Positions 9,264 to 17,424 of a stretch of 33,261 bases of DNA are shown here, piece after piece. Below the pieces are notes generated by a model. The model had not been told where the DNA came from and searched no databases. It worked only from the letters and a program-made list of their open reading frames with translations. The stretch comes from Cytophagales bacterium (GTDB lineage: Bacteria; Bacteroidota; Bacteroidia; Cytophagales; UBA9547), in contig JACMRH010000440.1 in the NCBI GenBank assembly GCA_014376535.1, positions 1 through 33,261 on the forward strand, in the 5' to 3' direction. Made by a program: the position numbers and the translations under genes. Numbering within the stretch: position 1 is the first letter of the stretch; every line of letters begins with the position of its first letter.

Positions 9264-9338
9264 TCGGGGTGGCAAGATTCGAACTTGCGACCTCCTGCTC
9301 CCAAAGCAGGCGCGATAACCGGGCTACGCTACACCCCG
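9264..9338 (-). tRNA. tRNA-Pro (anticodon TGG)
   Basis: The minus strand folds as a full cloverleaf: acceptor CGGGGTG/CACCCCG, anticodon arm CCTGC-TTTGGGA-GCAGG giving TGG, T-loop GTTCGAATC, discriminator A. CCA is not encoded. It follows tRNA-Ser by 42 nt and is followed by a strong terminator, so the two are probably one transcript. Its 3' end faces the truncated integrase. Confidence 0.95.
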
Positions 9339-9380
9339 AGGTGTTGTTGTACGCAAAAAAGGTTTTCCCGGAACCTTATG

Positions 9381-9469
9381 CGGAGAGAGCGGGATTCGAA
9401 CCCGCGGAACAGAATGACCCGTTCGGCAGTTTAGCAAACTACTGGTTTTAGCCACTCACCCATCTCTCC
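9381..9469 (-). tRNA. tRNA-Ser (anticodon GCT)
   Basis: An 89-nt class II tRNA with acceptor GGAGAGA/TCTCTCC, anticodon arm GTAGT-TTGCTAA-ACTGC giving GCT (AGC/AGT codons), a long variable arm, T-loop GTTCGAATC and discriminator G. It is the first gene of the tRNA-Ser/tRNA-Pro unit. Confidence 0.95.
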
Positions 9470-9619
9470 AAAATCTATGTAAATAAAGAGGTGCGATTTA
9501 AACTTCTCCTCCTTTATTATTAGTCTTAATTACAATATTTCAAGCTTCTCCTGAAATGAGGGTGCAAATATAGCAGTAAGATTCATTACACCAAAGCCGA
9601 ATGATATTTAAAATCAAAT

Positions 9620-10534
9620 TTATTGCGATTTGACCTGTTCTTCTTTTAATTGGCTTTTTATCAGCATAAATAAACCAATAGTTAAACAAATAGAGATTAT
9701 ACCAATATAAACAGGTATACTTTCTTCAGATTCAATATCAAAACCGATACTTCCTTTGTTTTTTAGATAAATTAACACCAAGGTCAATCCGTTGTTTGTA
9801 AAATGTGCTACAACAGGTAAGTGGAATTGACCGCTAACGAGATATAAATACCCAAACATAGCACCAAGCATTAATCTTGGTAAAAACCCATAGAATTGAA
9901 AGTGTATGGCACTAAATAAAAACGCAGCCATCCATATAGCCAGATGTGGAGAATTTGTAATTCTGGAAATTTTATTTTGAAGAAATCCTCTAAAAACCAG
10001 TTCTTCACCTACAGCTGGTATTAAAGCAATAACCACGATGCCAATAAACAATTCCTGAAAATTATCCAGTTTAGTGAGCATTTGCGTTAGTTCTTTCAAA
10101 AAATCTTCCTTTTGGCGCGCCCACATTTCTATTGATTCAAATCCTGGAGGTAATTTCAAAGACTCGTTCCACTCAACTAATAAAGAGGTAAATGGCATGG
10201 AGATGATCATTATTACAATCGCTATTAAAAACAAAACAGGATTCAAGTTTACTTCCCGATATAAAAATGAAACAATGCCTTGTTCCTTCCACTTCATAAA
10301 CGCTAATGGAGCAATAATAAAAGCAACCAGAGATGTAAAGCCTTGCATAAAAAGCATCTGCATCTTAATTCCAGGAGATGTTAAAGGATGATTGATTGCA
10401 AACATCACATCATCTACCTTAAAATCATAAAAAGGTAGAAGGCACAATAATGCAATGAATTGTGCAACGAAAAGACTACAAATAACTACAAGTGTAAAAG
10501 TCAGAATATCCATCCAACTATTCCTTTGATTCAT
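9620..10534 (-). CDS. CPBP-family intramembrane metalloprotease
   Basis: A 304-residue polytopic membrane protein with about eight hydrophobic segments. It carries the CPBP (Abi/CAAX-protease) signature: EELVFRG (EExxxR, about residue 180), then an FSAIHFQF segment with the second-motif His, then VAHFTNN. These residues form the intramembrane metal site. Members cleave prenylated or other membrane substrates or serve in immunity and maturation roles; the substrate here is unknown. It starts 10 nt after the stop of the reductase gene on the same strand, so the two are probably co-transcribed. The C-terminus is hydrophilic and Lys/Gln-rich. Confidence 0.88.
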   Translation of the reverse strand: MNQRNSWMDILTFTLVVICSLFVAQFIALLCLLPFYDFKVDDVMFAINHPLTSPGIKMQMLFMQGFTSLVAFIIAPLAFMKWKEQGIVSFLYREVNLNPVLFLIAIVIMIISMPFTSLLVEWNESLKLPPGFESIEMWARQKEDFLKELTQMLTKLDNFQELFIGIVVIALIPAVGEELVFRGFLQNKISRITNSPHLAIWMAAFLFSAIHFQFYGFLPRLMLGAMFGYLYLVSGQFHLPVVAHFTNNGLTLVLIYLKNKGSIGFDIESEESIPVYIGIISICLTIGLFMLIKSQLKEEQVKSQ

Positions 10535-10544
10535 TTTCTATTTA

Positions 10545-11585
10545 TTAATCTATTTGAATTACTACTTTTTCAGTAATTGGTTTTCCAATACATGTCAAAA
10601 CCAACCCCATTTTTTTCTCATTTTCTGACAGAGCATCAGAATCCCCCATATCTACTTCACCCTCAACGCATTTCCCAAGGCAGGCTGTACACACACCACT
10701 TGCACAGTTATAAGGTATTCGATAATTATGATCCAATGCCCCATCCAAAATGGTTTGATTATCCTCAAGTTCATACTCAAACACTTCCTTCCTATAGACA
10801 ATTTTTACAGACTTTTTAGAAGATGCTTCATTCATTTTGGAGTTTGAGATGATTTCTGATTTAAAAGACTCTTTTTTTATATTTTCACTGGCAAATCCCA
10901 AAGATTTAATAGCTGCCTCAGCAATCTCCATATAATCTTTAGGACCACAAATAAAAAATGATTTTTCAATATCCAGGCTTAATTCAGATATTAGATTTTC
11001 TAATAGTTCGTGATCTGCCCTACCTTTAAATCCTTGCCAGGCTTCAGACGGATTACTTAAGAGATGTGTGACATTTAACCTTTCTGGGAATTCAAACTCC
11101 AATTTGATTATCTGCTTGTTATAAATAATATGGTCTTCATCACGACTTGAAAATACTAAGTTCACAAATGATTTTGGCTCCTTAACGAGGATGCTTTTCA
11201 TCATTGCAAACAAAGGGGTAATACCACTTCCTGCAGCAAATAAAAAATATTGCCTTGCATTTGCTGGATGAAGGTCCGGTACAAACATTCCAGCTGGATA
11301 GTGTGCATCTAAGTAATCGCCAATATTCAGTCTTTCAATAAGATATGAAGAAATATTACCTCCTTTAATCTTTTTAATAGTAATGGCTGGGTTTTTATCT
11401 TTTACTGCTACAGAACTTAAGCTATAGCTTCTCTTGTATTCCTTGCCATCCAAATTAACTATCAAAGTGATAAACTGACCAGGTTTATAGAATAATGTAT
11501 TTCCTGCTACATTTTCCAAAACAAATGAACAAGCTTCGGGAGTTTCCCAAAACTTATCTTTAATTTTAAATTTTAAAGTATCCAA
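10545..11585 (-). CDS. Flavodoxin/ferredoxin-reductase-type oxidoreductase with C-terminal 2Fe-2S domain (PaaE-like)
   Basis: A 346-residue electron-transfer reductase. Domains in order: FAD-binding barrel with RSYSLSS (about residues 54-60), NAD(P)-binding domain with GSGITP (about 118-123) and FFICGPKDYM, and a plant-type ferredoxin domain with NCASGVCTAC and a later TCIG Cys, giving C-x4-C-x2-C...C for a 2Fe-2S cluster. This order (reductase first, ferredoxin last) is that of PaaE and Hcr-like reductases, which pass electrons from NAD(P)H to an oxygenase or similar partner. No phenylacetate genes are nearby, so the partner is unknown and I give no gene symbol. It is upstream of the CPBP protease in an apparent two-gene operon. 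Confidence 0.88.
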   Translation of the reverse strand: MDTLKFKIKDKFWETPEACSFVLENVAGNTLFYKPGQFITLIVNLDGKEYKRSYSLSSVAVKDKNPAITIKKIKGGNISSYLIERLNIGDYLDAHYPAGMFVPDLHPANARQYFLFAAGSGITPLFAMMKSILVKEPKSFVNLVFSSRDEDHIIYNKQIIKLEFEFPERLNVTHLLSNPSEAWQGFKGRADHELLENLISELSLDIEKSFFICGPKDYMEIAEAAIKSLGFASENIKKESFKSEIISNSKMNEASSKKSVKIVYRKEVFEYELEDNQTILDGALDHNYRIPYNCASGVCTACLGKCVEGEVDMGDSDALSENEKKMGLVLTCIGKPITEKVVIQID

Positions 11586-11687
11586 TTCTTATTTTTCTAA
11601 ATTCAAAGTTAATTTAGCATATCTATTTATTGGTAAATAGTTTTACACTTTCACTAATAAATCCAATATTTACACAATAATCTGACT

Positions 11688-12269
11688 TTGGACACACACG
11701 TTTCACATACCGATTCAGGCAAAAACGCCCAATTTGTCAAGGATTTCATGCCTTTGCTGAAGTCATTGTACAATTTCGCCTACCGCCTTACTTTAGACGA
11801 AGACGACGCCAACGACCTTGTACAAGACACGTACATGAAGGCTTTTCGTTTCTATGATACTTTCGAACAGGGAACAAATTCCAAGGCGTGGTTGTTCAGG
11901 ATCTTGAAAAACAGTTTCATCAACGAATACAGGCGTAAAGCAAAGCAGCCTGGAAAGGTTGACTATCAAACGGTAGAAGCCTATTACAATTCGGATGATG
12001 TAGACGAGTTAATCACTCCCGACCTGCGTGTAGAATCAGTACAGGACATGATCGGGGACGAGATCTCCCGTGCACTGAACTCTATTGATGCTGATTTCAG
12101 GCTGGCTATTATCTTATGTGACATCGAAGGCTTTACCTATGAGGAAATGGCCAAAATCCTTGACATTCCCATTGGAACTGTAAGGTCAAGGTTGCACAGG
12201 GCAAGACAAATGCTCAAAGAAAAATTAGCCAACTATGCACAAGGTCTTGGGTATAATGTAGGTAACTGA
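11688..12269 (+). CDS. ECF (RpoE-type) RNA polymerase sigma factor
   Basis: A 193-residue group 4 sigma factor. Region 2 (about residues 28-62) contains YNFAYRLTLDEDDANDLVQDTY and region 4 (about 135-185) contains the helix-turn-helix with IPIGTVRSRLHRAR. The start is uncertain: no ATG lies in frame upstream before a stop, so TTG 11688 gives the N-terminal length usual in relatives; ATG 11748 would remove about 20 residues but keep region 2. The gene is followed 38 nt later by a small anti-sigma-like gene and then gmk, all on one strand, suggesting one operon. It diverges from the reductase gene, so its promoter must lie in the roughly 100-bp gap before it. Confidence 0.92.
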   Translation: MDTHVSHTDSGKNAQFVKDFMPLLKSLYNFAYRLTLDEDDANDLVQDTYMKAFRFYDTFEQGTNSKAWLFRILKNSFINEYRRKAKQPGKVDYQTVEAYYNSDDVDELITPDLRVESVQDMIGDEISRALNSIDADFRLAIILCDIEGFTYEEMAKILDIPIGTVRSRLHRARQMLKEKLANYAQGLGYNVGN

Positions 12270-12307
12270 AAAAGAAAGGATTCGTATTAATAATAAAAGT
12301 AAGGCGT

Positions 12308-12601
12308 ATGTTCAATTTTATCTCTAAGTGGTTTCACACAGGTACTAATACCGCAAAATCTATTGAAGACAAGAAAAAATTTCAGGAAGCAGTTTACCTG
12401 ATGCTGGATGGTGAGGCTAGTCCGGAACAGCAAAAATTTGTGATGGAAAAAATCAAATGCTGCCAATATTCTAATAGCAAATATGAGCTAGAAAAATGTT
12501 TGCGGGATAAATTAAAAGCACTTTACTGTTCCAAAGATGCTCCCAATAACATGGAGCAGGTTATTTTACAAAAAATCACAACAGGACAGGTGAACCTGTA
12601 A
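12308..12601 (+). CDS. Small anti-sigma factor-like protein with degenerate zinc motif
   Basis: A 97-residue soluble protein directly after the ECF sigma gene. Its centre (AVYLMLDGEASPEQQKF, then KYELEKCLRDKL) matches the layout of Bacteroidota RsrA/ZAS-like anti-sigma factors, where a H-x3-C-x2-C zinc motif sits between these two parts. Here that stretch reads MEKIKCCQYS: the His is missing, the second motif Cys is replaced by Ser, and two adjacent Cys (residues 51-52) are present instead. It probably still binds its sigma factor, but classic zinc-dependent redox release looks unlikely. No membrane segment is present. Assignment rests on position and partial similarity. Confidence 0.72.
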   Translation: MFNFISKWFHTGTNTAKSIEDKKKFQEAVYLMLDGEASPEQQKFVMEKIKCCQYSNSKYELEKCLRDKLKALYCSKDAPNNMEQVILQKITTGQVNL

Positions 12602-12628
12602 TAATTATCGATTAAAATTTACTAATTC

Positions 12629-13198
12629 ATGCCTGGCAAGCTCATTATTTTTTCAGCTCCGTCTGGCTCAGGCAAGACAACCATAGTCCGTCATTTACTT
12701 AAAACGGTTCCTCATTTGGGGTTCTCAATATCGGCCACGACTCGTAAACCCCGAGGTGAGCAGGAAGTTAATGGTAAAGATTATTATTTTTTAAATAAAG
12801 AAGATTTTGAGAAACACATTGACAACGGCCATTTTGCTGAATGGGAAGAAGTATATGATGGTACTTACTATGGCACTCTCAAAACAGAAATAGAACGTCT
12901 TTGGAACATAGGCTTAGACGTTATTTTTGATGTTGACGTAATTGGAGGCCTGAACCTGAAAAAAGAATATGGCGATAAAGCTATAGCTATCTATGTCGAT
13001 ACACCGGATTTTGACAAACTCGAACAGCGGTTACGATTGCGGGCTACGGAATCAGAAGAAAAAATTCAGCAAAGGCTTTTAAAAGCCCGGTCAGAAAAAC
13101 AGTTCAAACATAAATTTGATGAATTGCTCCTGAACGAACATTTGGAAGAAACTCTGGTAAAGGCGGAAGAAATAGTCAGGAAATTTGCTTCACACTAA
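12629..13198 (+). CDS. gmk: Guanylate kinase
   Basis: This enzyme phosphorylates GMP to GDP with ATP in purine nucleotide metabolism. The 189 residues match the family's usual length. The P-loop is APSGSGKTT (about residues 9-17), followed by the GMP-binding segment SATTRKPRGEQEVNGKDYYF, the FAEWEEVYDGTYYGT segment, DVDVIGG and the lid region with RLRLRATESEEKI. It starts at ATG 12629, 27 nt after the anti-sigma gene, and is probably read with it. A housekeeping gene placed behind a sigma/anti-sigma pair might be partly under that sigma factor's control, which is inference. Confidence 0.97.
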   Translation: MPGKLIIFSAPSGSGKTTIVRHLLKTVPHLGFSISATTRKPRGEQEVNGKDYYFLNKEDFEKHIDNGHFAEWEEVYDGTYYGTLKTEIERLWNIGLDVIFDVDVIGGLNLKKEYGDKAIAIYVDTPDFDKLEQRLRLRATESEEKIQQRLLKARSEKQFKHKFDELLLNEHLEETLVKAEEIVRKFASH

Positions 13199-13290
13199 TC
13201 TTTTTGAATTACCATCTGTATATCATTGGATTGGTAAATACTTAACTCACCCATTTTTAAAAATATTTCCTCAATTTTCTTACTCGACAT
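13195..13290 (-). CDS. Possible 31-residue small protein
   Basis: A short frame from ATG 13290 to TAG 13195, antisense to the gap after gmk and overlapping the gmk stop by 4 nt. The product is Lys-rich with a heptad-like start (SSKKIEEIFLKMGEL). No homologue is recognised. It could be a real small gene, a remnant, or chance. Confidence 0.25.
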   Translation of the reverse strand: MSSKKIEEIFLKMGELSIYQSNDIQMVIQKD

Positions 13291-13370
13291 CAAGTTAAAG
13301 ATTTAAAATAAGGTATTAACCGTTATACTAAATCTATCAGTCAAGCGTTTTGGGATTAAAGCACTCTATT

Positions 13371-14252
13371 ATGCGTATTCTTCAATTGTATCTTTTACTA
13401 TTCCTGATTTTTTCGTGTGCTAAAAAACAAAATGAAATTACACCTCAACTGAAAGTTCAAGTAACTGAGCCTACTAAACCCAAAGGGAAAATCCAATTAT
13501 TATTAGGGGCAGTTTATAAAATTGATGGTGTATATCAGGATTTCGTAATGTACCCTGACACCATTTTAAAACCTGAATTTCAAAAATATATTACGGACAA
13601 TGGAGACTCTGTCATCTTATCAGAATTCAATTATTTTATTCATAAACTGGTATTATTTAAATCTGATGGTGATTCAATTCCCTTAAAAGATTCTGTTTTT
13701 ATAGTAAAAAACAATTCAATAATTAGAAATGATATTTTTAATTTAACCTCTATTCCGGAAGGAGACTATGTAAAGGCAACATTTTACCTGGGTACATTAA
13801 AAACACCTGATCAAGTAGCTTTTTTAAAATCCAAAGCTCCCGAATTCTTCAATACTATTGATCAATACGATTTTTTCCAATTTAAAGGATTATACAAAAA
13901 TTCAGATACCGCTCTCGCCTACCCAAATGAGCCGACGAGATATTGGAAAAAATTTAACTGGTCACTATCATCTTCAGATAACGTTCAAGACCATTCAAGT
14001 CAAAAAATGTATTGTCCTTTTTTCACTCCAATTGTTGTTAAAAATGAGGGTATAGCTCCTTACATGCACATTAGGGTAAATATGAGAGCATCGTTTGGCT
14101 ATGCAGATCAGAACAAATCTTTAATTGATATTAAAGCTTATTCAAAAGAAAGGTTTACATCATTAAACTCAATTCTTTATACTAATATTTTTTCTGTTGA
14201 TATTAAGGGCGCTTCAAGAATGTTTGTTAATGATCATATTCACCCGAATTAG
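13371..14252 (+). CDS. MbnP-like lipoprotein
   Basis: About 293 residues from ATG 13371; a TTG at 13350 is also in frame but would put extra residues before the signal peptide. The N-terminus is a lipoprotein signal ending in IFSC (Cys about residue 16). The mature part opens with GKIQLLLGAVYKIDG and contains SEFNYFIHKLVLF, an IPEGDYVKATFYLG segment and a C-terminal MFVNDHIHPN. That order resembles the MbnP family, periplasmic proteins linked to copper or methanobactin-type systems, often found alone in Bacteroidota. Ligand binding cannot be judged. Its last 26 bp overlap the 3' end of the convergent DoxX-like gene. Confidence 0.65.
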   Translation: MRILQLYLLLFLIFSCAKKQNEITPQLKVQVTEPTKPKGKIQLLLGAVYKIDGVYQDFVMYPDTILKPEFQKYITDNGDSVILSEFNYFIHKLVLFKSDGDSIPLKDSVFIVKNNSIIRNDIFNLTSIPEGDYVKATFYLGTLKTPDQVAFLKSKAPEFFNTIDQYDFFQFKGLYKNSDTALAYPNEPTRYWKKFNWSLSSSDNVQDHSSQKMYCPFFTPIVVKNEGIAPYMHIRVNMRASFGYADQNKSLIDIKAYSKERFTSLNSILYTNIFSVDIKGASRMFVNDHIHPN

Positions 14253-14607
14253 ATTCCTTACAATTCATAAACCAAGCAATCCAAATCAACAGTAATTGAG
14301 CTGGAAAACGCATTAAAGCTAGCATTCGGCTGCCAATGGCTGGTTGGTCCAGGAACATATCTATAAAGTGTAAAGGTAAAAAGACGATCATCAATAATAG
14401 TATCCCAGAATTACCAAATTGCCTCGTAGGTTTGTAAAAAACAGATAATCCTAATACAAACTCCACAATCCCTGAAAGGTAAACGATCGTATATTCTGGG
14501 AAAAAATCTGGAATAAATGGAAAATACATTTTAGGTTTTATGAAATGCATTAATCCTGCTATCATCATAAAAAGTCCAAAAAATAAAGTTAGAAACTTTT
14601 TAAACAC
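14227..14607 (-). CDS. DoxX-like membrane protein
   Basis: A 126-residue protein with four hydrophobic helices (about residues 5-25, 42-60, 66-85, 98-115). It begins with a GLFMMIAGLMHFIKP segment typical of short DoxX/MauE-type proteins, where a helix is followed by an HF motif. Such proteins are thought to support quinone or redox reactions in the membrane, but no specific role can be given. It overlaps the tail of the MbnP-like gene on the other strand by 26 bp. Confidence 0.75.
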   Translation of the reverse strand: MFKKFLTLFFGLFMMIAGLMHFIKPKMYFPFIPDFFPEYTIVYLSGIVEFVLGLSVFYKPTRQFGNSGILLLMIVFLPLHFIDMFLDQPAIGSRMLALMRFPAQLLLIWIAWFMNCKESNSGEYDH

Positions 14608-14670
14608 CTGATAGTAATTATTAAATGCCAGAAATTTATCAAAAAATCATTAGCTATTAGCAAAAAGCAA

Positions 14671-14705
14671 AAAAGCCTGTAAGTTATTCACTTACAGGCT
14701 TTTTT
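14671..14705 (-). terminator. Intrinsic terminator after tRNA-Asp
   Basis: A perfect 14-bp stem (AAAAGCCTGTAAGT with its complement) has a 5-nt loop and T/A runs on both sides. It ends the tRNA-Asp transcript on the minus strand. Confidence 0.92.
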
Positions 14706-14717
14706 ATTGTCTCTTGG

Positions 14718-14791
14718 CGGTATGGACGGGACTCGAACCCGCGACCTCCTGCGTGACAGGCAGGCATTCTAACCAACTGAACTACCACACC
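14718..14791 (-). tRNA. tRNA-Asp (anticodon GTC)
   Basis: A 74-nt cloverleaf on the minus strand: acceptor GGTGTGG/CCATACC, D-arm AGTTCAGTTGGTTAGAAT, anticodon arm CCTGC-CTGTCAC-GCAGG giving GTC, T-loop GTTCGAGTC, discriminator G. It stands alone and is followed by its own terminator. Confidence 0.96.
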
Positions 14792-14886
14792 GTTTCCTTC
14801 GTCTTTCGTTGAAGGAGTGCAAAAGTATGAGGTCAGCACTAACTTTCCTAATTTAATTCACAATAATTTTATTAAAATATCAAAGA

Positions 14887-14917
14887 TCTGGTTGGTTCAG
14901 TTTTCGTGTTAATTTTG
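14887..14917 (+). promoter_or_regulatory. Predicted Bacteroidota sigma-A promoter of accA
   Basis: TAATTTTG (14910-14917) fits the TAnnTTTG -7 box exactly. TCTG 19 nt upstream (14887-14890) resembles the TTTG -33 box. The -7 box ends 35 nt before the accA ATG. Confidence 0.55.
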
Positions 14918-14952
14918 CACCTCATTATTTAGCGCAACACCTTAACTAGCCT

Positions 14953-15927
14953 ATGAGTACTTACCTGGATTTTGAAAAACCGATTGCTGAACTTGAAACT
15001 AAATTGGCGGATATGAAGCAACTGGCGGAAGAAAACAACGTAAATGTGGACGTCGCAGTAAAAACCTTGGAAGATAAAATCAAGAAACTTAAAAAAGATA
15101 CATACGGAAACCTGACCCGCTGGCAAAGGGTCCAATTGTCAAGGCATGCCGACAGACCCTATACCCTTGATTACATCTTTGCTATCTCAGATAAATTTAT
15201 AGAATTATTTGGGGACAGAATGGTGAAGGACGATAAAGCCATGGTTGGAGGATTTGGCGACATTGAAGGTGAAACAGTAATGTTTATCGGTCAGCAAAAA
15301 GGTAGAAATACGAAGCAACGCCAGATGAGAAACTTTGGTATGGCCAATCCAGAAGGTTATAGAAAAGCTTTACGACTCATGAAAATGGCAGAAAAGTTTA
15401 ACAAACCTATTGTTACATTGATTGATACACCAGGTGCATTTCCTGGAATGGAAGCAGAAGAACGAGGACAAGGAGAGGCAATAGCAAGAAATCTTAAAGA
15501 AATGTTTATGCTAAAGGTTCCTGTTATCTGCATCATAATTGGTGAAGGAGCTTCAGGTGGGGCCTTGGGTATTGGCATCGGGGACAAGGTACTCATGCTA
15601 GAAAATACCTGGTATTCAGTTATTTCACCTGAATCCTGTTCTTCTATTTTATGGAGAAGCTGGGATTATAAAGAACAAGCTGCTGAAGCATTAAAGTTAA
15701 CTGCCAATGATATGCTTTCTGCAGGTTTGATTGATGGTATAATAAAAGAACCTCTTGGCGGTGCACATACAGATCCGGAACTTATGGCAAAAACCATAAA
15801 AAAAACCATCTTAGAAACCATCAAAGACCTCAGACGGATGAATAATAATGAAAGGTATTTGGCTAGAATTGATAAATTTTCTAGAATGGGAGCTTATAAA
15901 GAACTTCCGGAAAAGGTTAAAGCCTAA
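14953..15927 (+). CDS. accA: Acetyl-CoA carboxylase carboxyltransferase subunit alpha
   Basis: With AccD it transfers the carboxyl group from biotin to acetyl-CoA, making malonyl-CoA for fatty acid synthesis. The 324 residues match the family. The N-terminal helical part ([13 protein letters not shown]) leads into the crotonase-like fold with GQQKGRNTK, the DTPGAFPG segment, [10 protein letters not shown] oxyanion region and [13 protein letters not shown]. The start at ATG 14953 gives the normal N-terminus. A good -7 box lies upstream. A metallo-hydrolase begins 3 nt after the stop, so the two are likely co-transcribed. Confidence 0.98.
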   Translation: MSTYLDFEKPIAELETKLADMKQLAEENNVNVDVAVKTLEDKIKKLKKDTYGNLTRWQRVQLSRHADRPYTLDYIFAISDKFIELFGDRMVKDDKAMVGGFGDIEGETVMFIGQQKGRNTKQRQMRNFGMANPEGYRKALRLMKMAEKFNKPIVTLIDTPGAFPGMEAEERGQGEAIARNLKEMFMLKVPVICIIIGEGASGGALGIGIGDKVLMLENTWYSVISPESCSSILWRSWDYKEQAAEALKLTANDMLSAGLIDGIIKEPLGGAHTDPELMAKTIKKTILETIKDLRRMNNNERYLARIDKFSRMGAYKELPEKVKA

Positions 15928-15930
15928 TTA

Positions 15931-16764
15931 ATGCGTCTCCATCTTCTGGAAACTGGACTATTCAAGTTAGATGGTGGAGCAATGTATGGAGTTGTTCCTC
16001 AATCTCTGTGGAAAAAACTTAATGCTCCGGATGAAAATAATATGTGTACATGGGCAATGAGGTCTCTACTCATTGAAGAAAAGAACAATTTAACCCTTAT
16101 TGATACTGGAATTGGTAATAAACAGGAACCAAAATTTTTTAATCATTATTTCCTACATGGCGACAATTCTCTTGAAAAATCGCTAAACAAGCTAAACTTC
16201 TCTCCTTCTGATATAGCAAACGTTTTTTTAACACACTTGCATTTCGACCACGCTGGTGGAGCCATTAAAAAAGTAGAAGACAATTTGGTTCCAGCGTTTG
16301 AAAATGCAAATTACTGGACAAACTCTGATCATTGGAATTGGGCTATAGAACCGAATCCAAGAGAAAAGGCAAGCTTTTTAAAAGAAAATATATTCCCAAT
16401 TTATGAAAGTGGCCAATTAAAATGGGCTGATAAAGAGAGTTTTACTGCCTTTGATTATATTATTGTTGACGGACACACCGAAAAAATGATGTTGCCCAAA
16501 ATCATTTGTAATAACAAAACTTTCGTCTTTGTTTCCGATTTAATTCCTTCAATAGGTCATATTCCTTTAGCCTATATAATGTCTTATGATGTTCGACCAT
16601 TGATAACCATGGCAGAAAAAAGATCATTTTTAGAAGAAGCTGCAAAAGGGAATTGGATTTTGATTTTCCAACACGATCCAAATGTAGAATGTTGTACTGT
16701 AAAGTTTTCTGAAAAAGGAATTGTGCCCGATGAGGTTTTCAAATTCTCAGAAGTAAACACATAA
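15931..16764 (+). CDS. MBL-fold metallo-hydrolase
   Basis: A 277-residue soluble hydrolase of the metallo-beta-lactamase superfamily. The zinc motif THLHFDHAGG (about residues 102-111) gives HxHxDH; FVSDLIPS supplies a bridging Asp, and FQHDP near residue 245 a further His. An opening of LLETGLFKLDGGAMYGVVP is typical of the branch that includes N-acyl-homoserine lactonase-like enzymes, but many of these have other or unknown substrates, so I do not assign one. It is translationally close to accA (3-nt gap) and followed directly by a terminator that ends the operon. Confidence 0.85.
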   Translation: MRLHLLETGLFKLDGGAMYGVVPQSLWKKLNAPDENNMCTWAMRSLLIEEKNNLTLIDTGIGNKQEPKFFNHYFLHGDNSLEKSLNKLNFSPSDIANVFLTHLHFDHAGGAIKKVEDNLVPAFENANYWTNSDHWNWAIEPNPREKASFLKENIFPIYESGQLKWADKESFTAFDYIIVDGHTEKMMLPKIICNNKTFVFVSDLIPSIGHIPLAYIMSYDVRPLITMAEKRSFLEEAAKGNWILIFQHDPNVECCTVKFSEKGIVPDEVFKFSEVNT

Positions 16765-16794
16765 AAAAAGCCCCCGATATGTCAGGGGCTTTTT
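16765..16794 (+). terminator. Intrinsic terminator of the accA operon
   Basis: AAAAAGCCCC pairs with GGGGCTTTTT, and an inner GA/TC pair extends the stem after one mismatch. A T-run follows on the plus strand. It begins at the stop of the metallo-hydrolase gene. Confidence 0.88.
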
Positions 16795-16861
16795 CATTTC
16801 AATAAGGTGTATGAATTATTCGGTTTTCTAACCATCAATACTATTTCGATTTAAAAGGTAA

Positions 16862-17257
16862 CTATGCCAGTCCTTTTAATTTCTGATTTAATTTATCGAG
16901 GTATTTCTGCTCATTTGCATCAATTCCAAACTCTGAGCTTGCAATACGGGACGTTATTCTTTTTACTAAGTCTACCACATTTGCATTAAAGGTTGATTTA
17001 TGTGTATCAACGTAATCAATGAACGAATTAAAAGCTGATACGGGATCTCCAAAGTTGTCCTCTAAATAGTCAAATTCCATTTCAGTGTAAAAGGCATTGT
17101 CAGTACCGAACTCATCCGTACTACCTTCCAGCGGGATTAATTCTTCCCTGACTATTTTTTTTAAGGTATTATACTCTTCGTTACCAACCTTACCATCTGC
17201 CTTTGCTATAGCGTACATGAGCTTTCCCAGCTCAGAATAAAAATCCGTATACTTCAT
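16862..17257 (-). CDS. TerB-like helical protein
   Basis: A 131-residue soluble, acidic, all-helical protein. The opening ELGKLMYAIAKADGKVGNEE is the typical first helix pair of TerB/DjlA-like domains, where the DGKV turn binds metal or shapes the loop. The second half (IASSEFGIDANEQKYLDKL) repeats the same helix-acidic turn-helix pattern. TerB proteins are linked to tellurite resistance and membrane-associated stress complexes, but single-domain members have no assigned role. No ter genes are nearby. It converges with the accA operon. Confidence 0.68.
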   Translation of the reverse strand: MKYTDFYSELGKLMYAIAKADGKVGNEEYNTLKKIVREELIPLEGSTDEFGTDNAFYTEMEFDYLEDNFGDPVSAFNSFIDYVDTHKSTFNANVVDLVKRITSRIASSEFGIDANEQKYLDKLNQKLKGLA

Positions 17258-17424
17258 TTAAATCAATTTTGGAATCAAAATTACTTTTTTAATGTCCATT
17301 TTTATATTGGGATTTGGAAAAATATTAAAAATATATTTAAGCCAGAAATATTAATTAAAATAATAACATATAACATAATACCTACAACTCCGTAAAATGT
17401 ACTTATACATAAACAATTACGGCC

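Noticed and set aside
9249-9451. Plus-strand reading frames over the tRNA genes
   Set aside because: They are antisense to two clear tRNAs; their translation (GFEPAEQ-like) is the known artefact of tRNA sequence.
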